Assembly: GCA_038131795.1 (NCBI GenBank)
Contig: JAYPQE010000003.1
Location: forward strand, 186,001 to 250,000
DNA length: 64,000 nucleotides
Direction: 5' to 3'
Origin: Eutrophobius brisbanensis
GTDB taxonomy: Bacteria; Pseudomonadota; Gammaproteobacteria; Eutrophobiales; Eutrophobiaceae
Shown here: piece by piece, positions 8,620 through 17,618 of the stretch
Numbering within the stretch: position 1 is the stretch's first letter
Layout: each line of letters opens with the position of its first letter
Notes under the pieces: model-generated
Seen by the model: the letters and a program-made list of their open reading frames with translations, nothing else
Databases searched by the model: none
What the model was told of the DNA's origin: nothing
Made by a program: the position numbers and the translations under genes

Positions 8620-9371
8620 AGGGCCCGCCAGATGAACATCAGGCTGCCAAAAAAGACCACCACCTCCATGACCCAGGCATGGACCTTCACCGGAACATGG
8701 TTGAGTAGTCTTCTGGCAATAAAGCCGCCAGGTGCCATGCACAGACCTACCAGCATACCGATTGCCACCAGATCAGTATTTAATAAATCGGAACTGCCAA
8801 ATATGGCGATCTTGAAAATAGCCAGTGTCGTGGAGATAGTAGCGTCGGTGGCAATCAACGAGACACTATGCAGGCCGGCAGACATAAGTATGGATATAAG
8901 GATGATCCCTGTGCCGGCCATGCCCCCATTAATAAAACCGAAACCGATCCCGCTATACCTGACGCCCCTGTCTGAAAGGCGGTATTCCAGGTGGTTCATG
9001 ACCCGGCGCAGGGGAATACTGGCCAACAGGAAGATACCCAGTAACAGGGCGATCCAGCGGCTGGTAAGCAGGGTGTAACAGTACGCACCACCAATGCAGG
9101 CCGGCAGGCCAAAGTACAACATGAGCCTGACCTGGTGCCATTGCACATCGCGCCAGAATGCCATGGCCCGGCAGCCGGTATTTAGCAACATGGTGACAGC
9201 CATCACCGGTACTACGTTTGCCACGCCAATGACCGGAGTCAGGAACACCGGCATTACCAGGCCTGCGCCGTAACCCGACATGCCACTCAGAACAGAGAGA
9301 ATAAACGCCACTGAACAGACAATAATCAGTTGCAGGGGGCTGACATGACTTAGAACAAAGACATCATTCAT
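8613..9371 (-). CDS. TauE/SafE-family membrane permease
   Basis: A 252-residue polytopic membrane protein with about eight hydrophobic helices and the two-half arrangement of the TauE/SafE (DUF81) family. Indicative segments are SGMSGYGAGLVMPVFL near the N-terminus and GFINGGMAGTGIILISILMSAG in the second half. Members move sulfite, sulfoacetate or other organic anions. The substrate cannot be read from the sequence. It is the first gene of an apparent operon with the TfoX-C and DUF3012 genes. Confidence 0.82.
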   Translation of the reverse strand: MNDVFVLSHVSPLQLIIVCSVAFILSVLSGMSGYGAGLVMPVFLTPVIGVANVVPVMAVTMLLNTGCRAMAFWRDVQWHQVRLMLYFGLPACIGGAYCYTLLTSRWIALLLGIFLLASIPLRRVMNHLEYRLSDRGVRYSGIGFGFINGGMAGTGIILISILMSAGLHSVSLIATDATISTTLAIFKIAIFGSSDLLNTDLVAIGMLVGLCMAPGGFIARRLLNHVPVKVHAWVMEVVVFFGSLMFIWRALW

Positions 9372-9456
9372 AGGACGACTTGAAAAAGTGTGATCGGGTC
9401 AGTAATAACGGGACTAGTAACAGAGACATGACAATGATGAAGAAGCCAATTTAAAA

Positions 9457-9918
9457 TTACTCCGGTCCTGATACGGAATTTCTCGATATTAGTTTGTCCA
9501 GGTTATCTGCGAAATTTTTTCTGTCACGTTGGCCAAGGGCTAGCGGTCCTCCGGTATGTATCCCGCTAGCACGCATGGTTTCCATGAAATCACGCATACC
9601 CAGTTTGGCCTTGATAGTATTCTGATTATAGAGTTCCCCACGTGGATTCAAGGCATAACCTTTTTTATCCAGAACTTCAGCGGCAAGGGGGATATCTCCT
9701 GTAATAACAAGGTCACCGGGATTCATTCGCCGGACAATTTCATTATCAGCCACATCAAAACCTAGCTGTACCCTAAGAGATGAGATGTTTTTTGCCTGGG
9801 GTATTTTGATCGGTTGGTTAGCGACCAGTATCAATTGTATCCCGGTACGCTCCGCAGCCCGGAACAGGATTTCCTTTATAACTGTAGGACAGGCGTCAGC
9901 GTCGACCCATATATTCAT
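9457..9918 (-). CDS. YaiI/YqxD family protein (UPF0178, DUF188)
   Basis: A 153-residue protein beginning MNIWVDADACPTVIKEIL, the hallmark of the YaiI/YqxD family. The conserved GDLVITGDIPLAAEVL, ALNPRGELY and GGPLALGQRDRKNFADNLD segments follow at the normal spacing. The fold is PIN-like with acidic residues (DADACP, GDIPLA), which suggests a nuclease, but no activity is established. It lies 26 bases downstream of tldD on the same strand and may be co-transcribed. Confidence 0.9.
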   Translation of the reverse strand: MNIWVDADACPTVIKEILFRAAERTGIQLILVANQPIKIPQAKNISSLRVQLGFDVADNEIVRRMNPGDLVITGDIPLAAEVLDKKGYALNPRGELYNQNTIKAKLGMRDFMETMRASGIHTGGPLALGQRDRKNFADNLDKLISRNSVSGPE

Positions 9919-9944
9919 TTTTTTATTGAATTACATACTAATTA

Positions 9945-11387
9945 TCAAGATGCCGTCCCGCCCACGGTCAGGTCTTCAATCCTGATGGTCGGTTGTCCCA
10001 CACCCACCGGGACGGACTGGCCGTCCTTGCCGCAGGTGCCTATGCCACTGTCCAGTTCCAGGTCGTTGCCTACCATAGATACCCGGGTGAGGACGTCCGG
10101 ACCATTGCCAATTAACGTTGCACCTTTAATGGGTGCGGTGATCTTGCCCTTTTCGATCAACCAGGCCTGACTGGCGGAGAATACGAATTTACCATTGGTG
10201 ATGTCTACCTGGCCGCCGCCAAATTGAGTGGCATAGACACCCCTGTCTACTGACTTGATGATCTCCTCCGGATCGTGTTTGCCTGCCAGCATGTAGGTAT
10301 TGGTCATGCGCGGCATGGGCAGGTGGGCGTAGGATTCACGTCGGCCATTTCCTGTCGGCTCCATACCCATGAGTCGAGCATTATGTTTGTCCTGCATGTA
10401 ATTTTTTAAAATTCCATTTTCAATCAAGGTGGTGCATTTGGTGGGGACACCTTCATCATCCACGGTCAGAGAACCCCGTCTATTGGCAATGGTCCCATCA
10501 TCCACCACGGTGACCTCATCAGTGGCGATGCGTTCGCCGATTCGGTTGGAAAATGCAGAGGTGCCCTTGCGGTTAAAGTCACCTTCGAGTCCATGGCCGA
10601 TGGCCTCGTGCAACAGGATGCCGGGCCAGCCGGGCCCCAGTACCACTGTGGTACTGCCCGCCGGTGCAGGTACGGCGTCCAGGTTGATGAGGGCCTGGTC
10701 TATGGCCTCATCTACATAAGATTGCAGTAATTCATCGTTGAGAAAATATTCATAACCAAACCGGCCACCGCCACCGGCGGTGCCGCGTTCGCGTTTGCCA
10801 TCTGCCTCGACAATGACACTGACATTCAGGCGTACCAATGGCCGTATATCTGCGGTGAAGGTGCCGTCTATACCTGCAATTAAAATTGTATTGTACTCCC
10901 CTGCCAGGGTGGCAATGACCTGTGTGACCCGCGGGTCTTTTTTGCGCGCCATCTCGTCAACTTTTTTCAACAGTGCAACTTTCTGATCCGGAGAGATAGA
11001 ATCAATGGGGTCTCTGTCCATATATAATGATGGAATCAGGCGGGTCTCCCATGCCTGCAAGGATCCAGAATGGCCGCTACTGGCAATGGACCTGGCTGCG
11101 CTGGCGGCATTGGTCAATGCTGGAAGCAGGATTTCATCGGAATATGCAAAACCGGTCTTTTCGCCGCTAATGGCGCGGACCCCCATGCCCTGGTGAATAT
11201 TATGCGAGCCTTCCTTGATGATGCCTTCTTCTAGCACCCAGGACTCTCCGCGTGATGATTCGAAATAGAGATCTGCCTGGTCGATATTATGCGACATGAT
11301 TTGCCCCAGGGTCTTTTCAAGGTCCGTGACCTCCATGCCAACCGGTGATAATAAATGTGATTTTGCAATTTCCAGATACTGACTCAT
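9945..11387 (-). CDS. tldD: Metalloprotease TldD
   Basis: A 480-residue member of the TldD/PmbA peptidase family. TldD with TldE processes peptides such as microcin B17 precursor and CcdA. The zinc motif HEAIGHGLEGD (about 266-276, HExxxH) is intact, and LGPGWPGILLHEA and the C-terminal GTCGKDGQSVPVGVGQP are characteristic. The length matches E. coli TldD. The partner tldE/pmbA is not in this window. It follows a nitrilase-family gene by 19 bases, an arrangement common in gammaproteobacteria. Confidence 0.95.
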   Translation of the reverse strand: MSQYLEIAKSHLLSPVGMEVTDLEKTLGQIMSHNIDQADLYFESSRGESWVLEEGIIKEGSHNIHQGMGVRAISGEKTGFAYSDEILLPALTNAASAARSIASSGHSGSLQAWETRLIPSLYMDRDPIDSISPDQKVALLKKVDEMARKKDPRVTQVIATLAGEYNTILIAGIDGTFTADIRPLVRLNVSVIVEADGKRERGTAGGGGRFGYEYFLNDELLQSYVDEAIDQALINLDAVPAPAGSTTVVLGPGWPGILLHEAIGHGLEGDFNRKGTSAFSNRIGERIATDEVTVVDDGTIANRRGSLTVDDEGVPTKCTTLIENGILKNYMQDKHNARLMGMEPTGNGRRESYAHLPMPRMTNTYMLAGKHDPEEIIKSVDRGVYATQFGGGQVDITNGKFVFSASQAWLIEKGKITAPIKGATLIGNGPDVLTRVSMVGNDLELDSGIGTCGKDGQSVPVGVGQPTIRIEDLTVGGTAS

Positions 11388-11406
11388 AAATCCTCTTTAT
11401 ACTTGG

Positions 11407-12219
11407 TTAAAATTTTCTATGTTCAAGGGCCGGGAAAGCTTTCCTCAGGGTGGCTTGCTCCTGAAAATCCAGATCGGCTACGGCTACCCCTGGCCCATCA
11501 CCAATACTCGCCAGTATATCGCCCCAGGGACTGATTATCATACTGTGTCCCCAGGTGGTGCGCTTGCCGGTATTTTTACCCCCCTGGTTAGCGGCCATGA
11601 CAAAACAGAGGTTTTCAACGGCCCGTGCCTTGAGCAAGGTCTCCCAATGGCGTTTACCAGTAGTATAAGTAAATGCCGAGGGTACAGTAATCAGGTCAGA
11701 ACCTTTATCTAACAATTGCCGGTAGAGCTCAGGAAACCTGAGGTCATAACACACCGTCATACCGATGGTGGCAAACGGAGTTGTAGCGGTGACGATGGAA
11801 TCACCCGGTGCGATGGAACTGGATTCATTATAAGACTCATTACCACTGCCATCGACATTCACATCAAACAGGTGCACCTTGTCATAACGTGCGGTGACTG
11901 TACCTTGCGGGTTATAGAGAAGGCACGTATTGTAGACCCGGTTGGGGTCAATGGTTTCCAGTGGCAGGGTGCCACCCATGATCCATATTCCATGGCGTTG
12001 GGCCTGTTCTGCCAGGAACGCCTGTATGGGCCCCTCATTGAATTTTTCCCGGATCTTGACCTTGTCCTGGTCATCATCGCTGATGATGGGGAAGTATTCC
12101 GGTAACAGCACAAATTCCGCCTGTTGATTGGCGGCCTCGGCGATTAAACCGGATGCGGCTTGCAGATTCTGTTCCAGGTTGTCGCTTGAGACCATTTGTA
12201 TAACGGCTGCTCGTAACAT
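11407..12219 (-). CDS. Carbon-nitrogen hydrolase (Nit1-like, deaminated glutathione amidase type)
   Basis: About 270 residues. I place the start at the ATG at 12217-12219 (MLRAAVIQM) because nitrilase-family proteins begin with this strand; an in-frame ATG six codons upstream is less likely. The catalytic triad is visible: glutamate in LLPEYF, lysine in RYDKVHLFD and cysteine in MTVCYDLRFPEL. The family hydrolyses amides, and Nit1-type members repair deaminated glutathione. Its position directly before tldD is the usual one for this subfamily. The exact substrate is inferred. Confidence 0.85.
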   Translation of the reverse strand: MLRAAVIQMVSSDNLEQNLQAASGLIAEAANQQAEFVLLPEYFPIISDDDQDKVKIREKFNEGPIQAFLAEQAQRHGIWIMGGTLPLETIDPNRVYNTCLLYNPQGTVTARYDKVHLFDVNVDGSGNESYNESSSIAPGDSIVTATTPFATIGMTVCYDLRFPELYRQLLDKGSDLITVPSAFTYTTGKRHWETLLKARAVENLCFVMAANQGGKNTGKRTTWGHSMIISPWGDILASIGDGPGVAVADLDFQEQATLRKAFPALEHRKF

Positions 12220-12276
12220 AACTACAGTATACGGCAAAGTGGCAAGCCAGAAATCTTCCTGATTTACCTTACAAAA

Positions 12277-12306
12277 CTGTCACCTTTGCAGATATTGCCT
12301 TATACT
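12277..12306 (+). promoter_or_regulatory. Possible sigma-70 promoter for alaC
   Basis: CTGTCA (12277-12282) and TATACT (12301-12306) are separated by 18 bases, about 40 bases before the alaC ATG. A small perfect inverted repeat, CGTTTT-TTAGT-AAAACG (12310-12326), sits just downstream of the -10 box and could be an operator. No experimental support is available. Confidence 0.35.
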
Positions 12307-12344
12307 TCACGTTTTTTAGTAAAACGAACTCTTTATAGCCTGAA

Positions 12345-13550
12345 ATGAAAGAAGATTTCCCAAGAATCGAGCGCCTGCCGCCTTATGTCTTCAATATTGT
12401 CAATGATTTGAAGATGCAGGAGCGTCATCGCGGTGAAGATATTATCGATTTTGGTATGGGCAACCCGGACCAGCCGGCCCCAAGGCACATCGTCGATAAA
12501 CTTGTTGAGGTATCACAGCGCTCGGATGTGCATCGCTACTCGGTGTCCCGGGGTATACCCCGTCTACGCCGCGCCATTTGTCGATGGTATAAGGATAAAT
12601 ATGATGTAGATCTTGACCCGGAGACCGAGGCCATTGTCACCCTGGGGTCCAAGGAAGGCCTGGCCCACCTGGCCATGGCCATTGTCGATCGGGGGGATGC
12701 GGTGATGGTCCCCAATCCGTCTTATCCTATTCACCCTTACGGTTTTATTATTGCCGGTGCCGATGTCAGGCATGTGCCCATCGGGCCGGAGGTGAATTTT
12801 TTTGACGAACTGGAAAATGCGGTACGTAACAGCTGGCCAAAACCAAAACTGTTGTTATTGAATTTTCCCAGTAATCCTACATCACAATGTGTAGACCTTG
12901 AATTTTTTGAGAAGGTGGTTGCGTTTGCCAAAGAGCATGAGATCTGGGTTATACAGGACCTTGCCTATGCCGAGATTGTATTTGATGGTTACCAGGCACC
13001 GTCCATCTTGCAGGTAGAAGGCGCCCGCGACGTGGCAGTGGAATTTTATACCCTGTCCAAGAGTTACAATATGCCCGGATGGAGGGTAGGGTTTATGGTG
13101 GGGAATAAATCCCTGGTTAATGCGCTAGCGAGAATGAAGTCGTATCTGGATTACGGCATGTTTACTCCCATCCAGGTGGCTGCCATTACTGCACTGGAAG
13201 GGCCACAGGATTGTGTCGATGATATACGTCTGATGTATCAGAACCGTCGGGATGTATTGTGTGAAGGCCTGAATACAGCAGGGTGGTCAGTGGAAAAACC
13301 CAGGGCAACCATGTTTGTCTGGGCGCCCATCCCCGAGCAGTTCCGACACCTGGGTTCATTGGAGTTTTCAAAACAATTACTATTACAGGCAAAGGTGGCA
13401 GTTTCACCCGGAATTGGATTCGGAGAGTATGGGGACAATTATGTTCGTTTCAGTTTAATTGAAAATGAACACCGTACCCGCCAGGCCGTCAGGGGTATAC
13501 GTGCCATGCTGAAGGAAAATAATGTGGTCAAGATTAGTAATGAAGCATGA
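12345..13550 (+). CDS. alaC: Alanine transaminase AlaC-type aminotransferase
   Basis: A 401-residue PLP enzyme of aminotransferase class I/II. The PLP lysine lies in LSKSYNMPGWRVGF, preceded by FPSNPTSQCVDLEFF and QDLAYAEIVFDGY. The sequence matches the AlaC group (glutamate-pyruvate transaminase) found immediately upstream of hom-thrC in many beta- and gammaproteobacteria, and here hom and thrC do follow. It is separated from hom by 225 bases containing a repeat hairpin, so co-transcription is uncertain. Confidence 0.86.
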   Translation: MKEDFPRIERLPPYVFNIVNDLKMQERHRGEDIIDFGMGNPDQPAPRHIVDKLVEVSQRSDVHRYSVSRGIPRLRRAICRWYKDKYDVDLDPETEAIVTLGSKEGLAHLAMAIVDRGDAVMVPNPSYPIHPYGFIIAGADVRHVPIGPEVNFFDELENAVRNSWPKPKLLLLNFPSNPTSQCVDLEFFEKVVAFAKEHEIWVIQDLAYAEIVFDGYQAPSILQVEGARDVAVEFYTLSKSYNMPGWRVGFMVGNKSLVNALARMKSYLDYGMFTPIQVAAITALEGPQDCVDDIRLMYQNRRDVLCEGLNTAGWSVEKPRATMFVWAPIPEQFRHLGSLEFSKQLLLQAKVAVSPGIGFGEYGDNYVRFSLIENEHRTRQAVRGIRAMLKENNVVKISNEA

Positions 13551-13570
13551 GTAAAAGATTTTTTGAATAG

Positions 13571-13750
13571 TCAGGATTAACAAGATTTACAAGATTATCA
13601 ATACTAATAACAAATTATATTAAAAGAATTAATTTAAATAGAGGAAGAAAGAGGAAAAAAAACAGGACATATAAAGTAATAGGGTTGTTAACCTCATACA
13701 GGCTTTTTTAGTTTTATTTTTTTTATCTTGTTAATCTTGTAAATCCTGTC
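13571..13750. repeat. Inverted repeat of the AGGATTAACA family between alaC and hom
   Basis: A left arm (13571-13599) opening CAGGATTAACAAGATTTAC is mirrored by a right arm (13724-13750) whose reverse complement opens CAGGATTTACAAGATTAAC. The arms are nearly complementary over about 27 bases and flank 125 AT-rich bases without a gene. Related copies occur at 15093-15260, 20594-20664 and 59191-59225. A long RNA hairpin is possible. Confidence 0.8.
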
Positions 13751-13775
13751 TAATTAATTTTTGAGTGTATAAATA

Positions 13776-15086
13776 ATGGAACCAGTAAAAATCGGATTAT
13801 TAGGCCTGGGCACGGTCGGTGGTGGTACCGTCAGTGTGTTGTCACGTAATGCAGATGAGATCGCCAGGCGTGCAGGGCGCGATATCATCATCAGTCATGC
13901 CGCTGCAAAGGAATACAATAAGGACCTTGCCGGTCTGGATACCATCGGCCGAATATCGGATGATGCCTTTGCCGTGGTTGAGGATCCTGATGTCGAGATC
14001 GTTATCGAACTCATTGGCGGTTACTCACCGGCACTGGAGTTGGTGTTGAAGGCCATAGAAAATGGCAAGCATGTGGTGACCGCCAACAAGGCATTGATTG
14101 CATTACATGGCAATGAGATCTTTGAGGCGGCCCAGGCAAAAGGTGTGACGGTGGCCTTTGAAGCGGCAGTAGCCGGTGGCATACCTATTATCAAATCAGT
14201 GCGGGAAGGTCTGGCCGCTAACCAGATTGAATGGGCTGCAGGGATAATAAATGGCACCAGCAACTACATCCTGTCCGAGATGTTATTAAAAAGCCGGGAC
14301 TTTGATGATGTCCTCGCCGAGGCCCAGGCTCTGGGTTATGCAGAGGCCAACCCGGAGTTTGATATCGAGGGCGTGGATGCGGCACACAAATTGACTATCC
14401 TTTCTTCCATTGCCTTTGGGATCCCATTGCAGTTTGACAAGGTCTACAAGGAAGGGATTACCAATATAGAGCGCCAGGACGTGGCCTATGCCGCAGAACT
14501 GGGTTACAAGATCAAACACCTGGGGATTACTCGCAAGACAGAGCAGGGCGTGGAGTTGAGAGTACATCCCACCTTGATTCCTCATCGTCGGTTGATTGCC
14601 AACGTGGATGGGGTTATGAATGCTGTGCTGGTAAAAGGGGATGCCGTAGGTCCTACATTATATTATGGTGCCGGTGCCGGTTCGGAACCCACCGCCTCCG
14701 CTGTCATTGCAGATGTGGTGGATGTTGTACGGGCGTTAACTACGGACCCCGGTAACCGGGTGCCACATCTGGCATTTCAACCCAGTGCCATTTCTGATAT
14801 TGCCATACGGCCTATGGAAGAGGTGGAAACAGGTTATTATCTTCGTGTTCTTGCGGTGGACAAACCTGGCGTGTTGTCTGATATTACTGCGATACTGGGT
14901 GATCTTGAAATCAGTATTGAGGCCATTATCCAGAAAGAACCGGAAGGGGATGTGCCTAATGTGCCGGTGATCTTCCTGACCCAGAAGACCCTTGAAAAAA
15001 ACATGAACCAGGCCATAGAAAAGATAGAGGCGCTGGATTCCGTTAAGGACAAGGTAAGACGGATCCGGGTGGAAAACCTGGCGTAA
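13776..15086 (+). CDS. hom: Homoserine dehydrogenase
   Basis: A 436-residue NAD(P)-dependent enzyme that reduces aspartate semialdehyde to homoserine for methionine and threonine synthesis. The N-terminal Rossmann motif is GLLGLGTVGGG (7-17). The catalytic domain shows ANKALIA, INGTSNYILSEM and EANPEFDIEGVDAAHK. The C-terminal ACT domain, beginning near YYLRVLAVDKPGVLSDI, would allow threonine feedback. It has the length of the monofunctional type and is not fused to aspartokinase. thrC follows on the same strand. Confidence 0.96.
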   Translation: MEPVKIGLLGLGTVGGGTVSVLSRNADEIARRAGRDIIISHAAAKEYNKDLAGLDTIGRISDDAFAVVEDPDVEIVIELIGGYSPALELVLKAIENGKHVVTANKALIALHGNEIFEAAQAKGVTVAFEAAVAGGIPIIKSVREGLAANQIEWAAGIINGTSNYILSEMLLKSRDFDDVLAEAQALGYAEANPEFDIEGVDAAHKLTILSSIAFGIPLQFDKVYKEGITNIERQDVAYAAELGYKIKHLGITRKTEQGVELRVHPTLIPHRRLIANVDGVMNAVLVKGDAVGPTLYYGAGAGSEPTASAVIADVVDVVRALTTDPGNRVPHLAFQPSAISDIAIRPMEEVETGYYLRVLAVDKPGVLSDITAILGDLEISIEAIIQKEPEGDVPNVPVIFLTQKTLEKNMNQAIEKIEALDSVKDKVRRIRVENLA

Positions 15087-15092
15087 AAAATT

Positions 15093-15260
15093 AGACAGGA
15101 TTAACAGGATGCTAAAGGAAGAACAGGATAAAATATAATATTCCATATTATTATTCGGCCTATATGGATTTGAACCAAACTATATAAAAACCTATGACAA
15201 GAAAATAGTTTTTTTATATCCTGTCAAACTTGAATAAATCCTGTAATTCCTGCCTATTAA
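15093..15260. repeat. Inverted repeat of the AGGATTAACA family between hom and thrC
   Basis: The left arm (15093-15130) begins AGACAGGATTAACAGGAT and the right arm (15215-15260) contains TATCCTGTCAAACTTG and AAATCCTGTAATTCCTG, its degenerate reverse complement. The 85 bases between the arms are AT-rich with no gene. The element fills almost the whole hom-thrC gap. Confidence 0.7.
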
Positions 15261-15269
15261 AGAAAAAAC

Positions 15270-16400
15270 ATGACTGAATTTAGAACCAACAAAGGACTCA
15301 TAGACCGTTACCGGTCACGGCTTCCACTCGCTGATGATGCGGCGGTAGTCTCTCTGTGTGAAGGCAGCACACCCCTGATCCCATTAACCAATATCAAAAA
15401 GCTGCTTGGTAAAGACGTCGAGATATACGCAAAATTCGAAGGGCTGAACCCTACAGGATCATTCAAGGACCGGGGCATGACCGTGGCGGTATCACAATCA
15501 GTTACCGAAGGGGCCAGGGCCTTGATCTGTGCCTCCACCGGCAATACCTCAGCGGCAGCGGCGGCCTACGCCAGCCGTGCCGGGATAAAGTGTTTTGTAT
15601 TAATTCCTGAAGGCAAGATTGCCCTGGGTAAACTTGCCCAAGCCATGATTAAAGGTTCTATCGTCATTCAGATCCTGGGTAACTTTGATGATGGTATGCG
15701 CCTGGTCAAGGAAGTTGGTGAAAACACCGCGGTGAGTATTGTTAATTCCATCAACCCATATCGGATTCATGGTCAGAAGACCATCGCCTTTGAGATCATC
15801 GATGCTTTGGGTCGTGCACCGGATTATCATTGTCTGCCCGTGGGTAATGCCGGCAACATCACTGCCCATTGGTTGGGATATTGTGAGTATGCAGGCAGAC
15901 CAATGTTTGAGAACAGTTTTCAAACCCAGCAGGGAGACTATAACCGGGACAAGGTAGTGAATTCGACCCCGGTAATGTGTGGTTATCAGGCCAGTGGCGC
16001 TGCACCGTTCCTGCGTGGTCATCCAGTTGAAAATCCGGAAACGGTTGCAACGGCTATCCGTATCGGCAATCCCCAGTCATGGGATTACGCTGTAACTGCC
16101 AGCCAGGAATCCGGCGGCTGGTTTGATGAGTTTTCCGATGATGAGATCCTCGCTACCCAGAAGATGCTGGCGGAAAAAGAAGGTATCTTTTGTGAACCGG
16201 CCTCGGCAATATCGGTTGCCGGTGCCCTGAAAGACATTCGTTCGGGTAAGATACCCGAAGGCAGTGTGGTGGTATGCACCCTGACGGGCCATGGTCTCAA
16301 AGATCCGGATACCGCAATTAAACAAAGCACCGCACCCGTAATCAAGATTGAACCGGAGTTCAACCAGGTCAAGGCTGCGATTATGGATAATTTACAGTGA
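15270..16400 (+). CDS. thrC: Threonine synthase
   Basis: A 376-residue PLP enzyme that converts O-phosphohomoserine to threonine. The PLP lysine is in GLNPTGSFKDRGM, with CEGSTPLIPL, CASTGNTSAAAAAYASRAG and the GNAGN phosphate loop downstream. This is the shorter, fold-type II threonine synthase that usually follows hom. Its TGA stop is formed by the first unit of a GTNAGGN heptad array that starts at 16398. Confidence 0.96.
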   Translation: MTEFRTNKGLIDRYRSRLPLADDAAVVSLCEGSTPLIPLTNIKKLLGKDVEIYAKFEGLNPTGSFKDRGMTVAVSQSVTEGARALICASTGNTSAAAAAYASRAGIKCFVLIPEGKIALGKLAQAMIKGSIVIQILGNFDDGMRLVKEVGENTAVSIVNSINPYRIHGQKTIAFEIIDALGRAPDYHCLPVGNAGNITAHWLGYCEYAGRPMFENSFQTQQGDYNRDKVVNSTPVMCGYQASGAAPFLRGHPVENPETVATAIRIGNPQSWDYAVTASQESGGWFDEFSDDEILATQKMLAEKEGIFCEPASAISVAGALKDIRSGKIPEGSVVVCTLTGHGLKDPDTAIKQSTAPVIKIEPEFNQVKAAIMDNLQ

Positions 16401-16565
16401 GGAGTGAGGCGTGAGGAGTTAGGAGTAAGATGTGATGAGTAAAGTACTTATGAGTACAACATTTATATATTTCAAAATTACTGATCCAGATAACAGGCAG
16501 AAAGTTTCATGCCGTAAAAACCATTTTTTATCTCCTCACCCCTCACTCCTTACCCCTCACACATC
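16398..16565. repeat. GTNAGGN heptad arrays in inverted orientation, thrC / RpfE-like gap
   Basis: The left arm (16398-16445) reads as about seven units of a GTNAGGN heptad: GTGAGGA, GTGAGGC, GTGAGGA, GTTAGGA, then decaying units. The right arm (16531-16562) is the same repeat on the opposite strand, ending three bases before the ATG of the next gene. The 85 bases between them hold no gene. The thrC stop codon lies inside the first unit. Confidence 0.85.
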
Positions 16566-17618
16566 ATGCAATCCCTGACTCTGTTCATCCCTGGTTTACT
16601 AGGTCCTGATGCCCGGTTTCATGAAGACTATGTCCCCTCGTTACCTTCCCTTGAATTATTATTGTCGAAAGCCTCACATACACTAAAACACAAAACCAAT
16701 ACAGAATACCATCGTACCCTGGCCAACTTGATGGGACTGGGTGTCTCGGCTGAAGTAGACGTGCCAGTGGCCTCTATTACGCGCTATCAGGACAATGCCG
16801 GTGATGCCAGTGGGATCTGGATGCGTGCAGATCCTGTGCATCTCAGTGCAGATCGGGACGGTCTTATTTTGATGGACTCATTTATATTAAACCTCACTCA
16901 GCATGATGCCCTGGCCATTGCTGCCGAGGCAAACAAGGTATTGCAGGACTATGGGTTTACCGTAGAAGTCCCATATGAAGATCGCTGGTATATTAAGCTG
17001 GATGAAGATCTGGCATTAACCACAACAGAGTTGAGTACCGTGGTTGGTAACGAGGTGGCAGCCTATCTGCCCAGAGGAGAAGGTGCAGGTAAGTTACACA
17101 ATATGTTAAATGAGTTGCAGATGCATTTATTCAATTGTGATATTAATCAGCAGCGCGAAACAAGAGGAGAACTGCCGGTTAACAGTATCTGGTTGTGGGG
17201 CATGGGTGAAATCGATACACTTTCGGACACGGATATCTCCATAGTTTTTACTGATGATATCTACGCAAATTGCCTTGCAGGTCTTACCTCCCTGGATTGT
17301 TTTCCTGTCCCCAATCATTTTCTGGGCATGTTGGAGCACAGTGGTGATGATGATGAAGTTCTGGCCGTGTTGATGCATTGCCAGGCTCCAAGGCAGTACC
17401 AGAACCTGGATTTGTGGCAAAAGGCCCTGCTGCTACTGGAAGGCAGTTGGTTTGAACCCACATTGGACTATTTACAGCAGGGAAAATTGAAGAAATTACG
17501 TATAATTAGCGATGAACATGAGTTTCATCTGACACGTTTCGGTCTGAAAAAATTCTGGAAAAAACACCACTCAATTATTCATTACAAACAACTACCAGAG
17601 TATGCAAAGGAAAATTAG
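16566..17618 (+). CDS. RpfE-like conserved protein upstream of recJ
   Basis: A 350-residue soluble protein without signal peptide or membrane helix. It opens SLTLFIPGLLGPDARF and contains VNSIWLWGMGEI, a segment I associate with the RpfE/COG4255-type proteins encoded next to recJ in Xanthomonas and other proteobacteria. These are distantly related to alkaline-phosphatase-superfamily phosphoglycerate mutases, but I do not see a full set of metal ligands. Its last 17 bases overlap recJ, so the two are coupled. The role is unknown, and the RpfE assignment comes from memory of context plus limited motif similarity. Confidence 0.6.
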   Translation: MQSLTLFIPGLLGPDARFHEDYVPSLPSLELLLSKASHTLKHKTNTEYHRTLANLMGLGVSAEVDVPVASITRYQDNAGDASGIWMRADPVHLSADRDGLILMDSFILNLTQHDALAIAAEANKVLQDYGFTVEVPYEDRWYIKLDEDLALTTTELSTVVGNEVAAYLPRGEGAGKLHNMLNELQMHLFNCDINQQRETRGELPVNSIWLWGMGEIDTLSDTDISIVFTDDIYANCLAGLTSLDCFPVPNHFLGMLEHSGDDDEVLAVLMHCQAPRQYQNLDLWQKALLLLEGSWFEPTLDYLQQGKLKKLRIISDEHEFHLTRFGLKKFWKKHHSIIHYKQLPEYAKEN

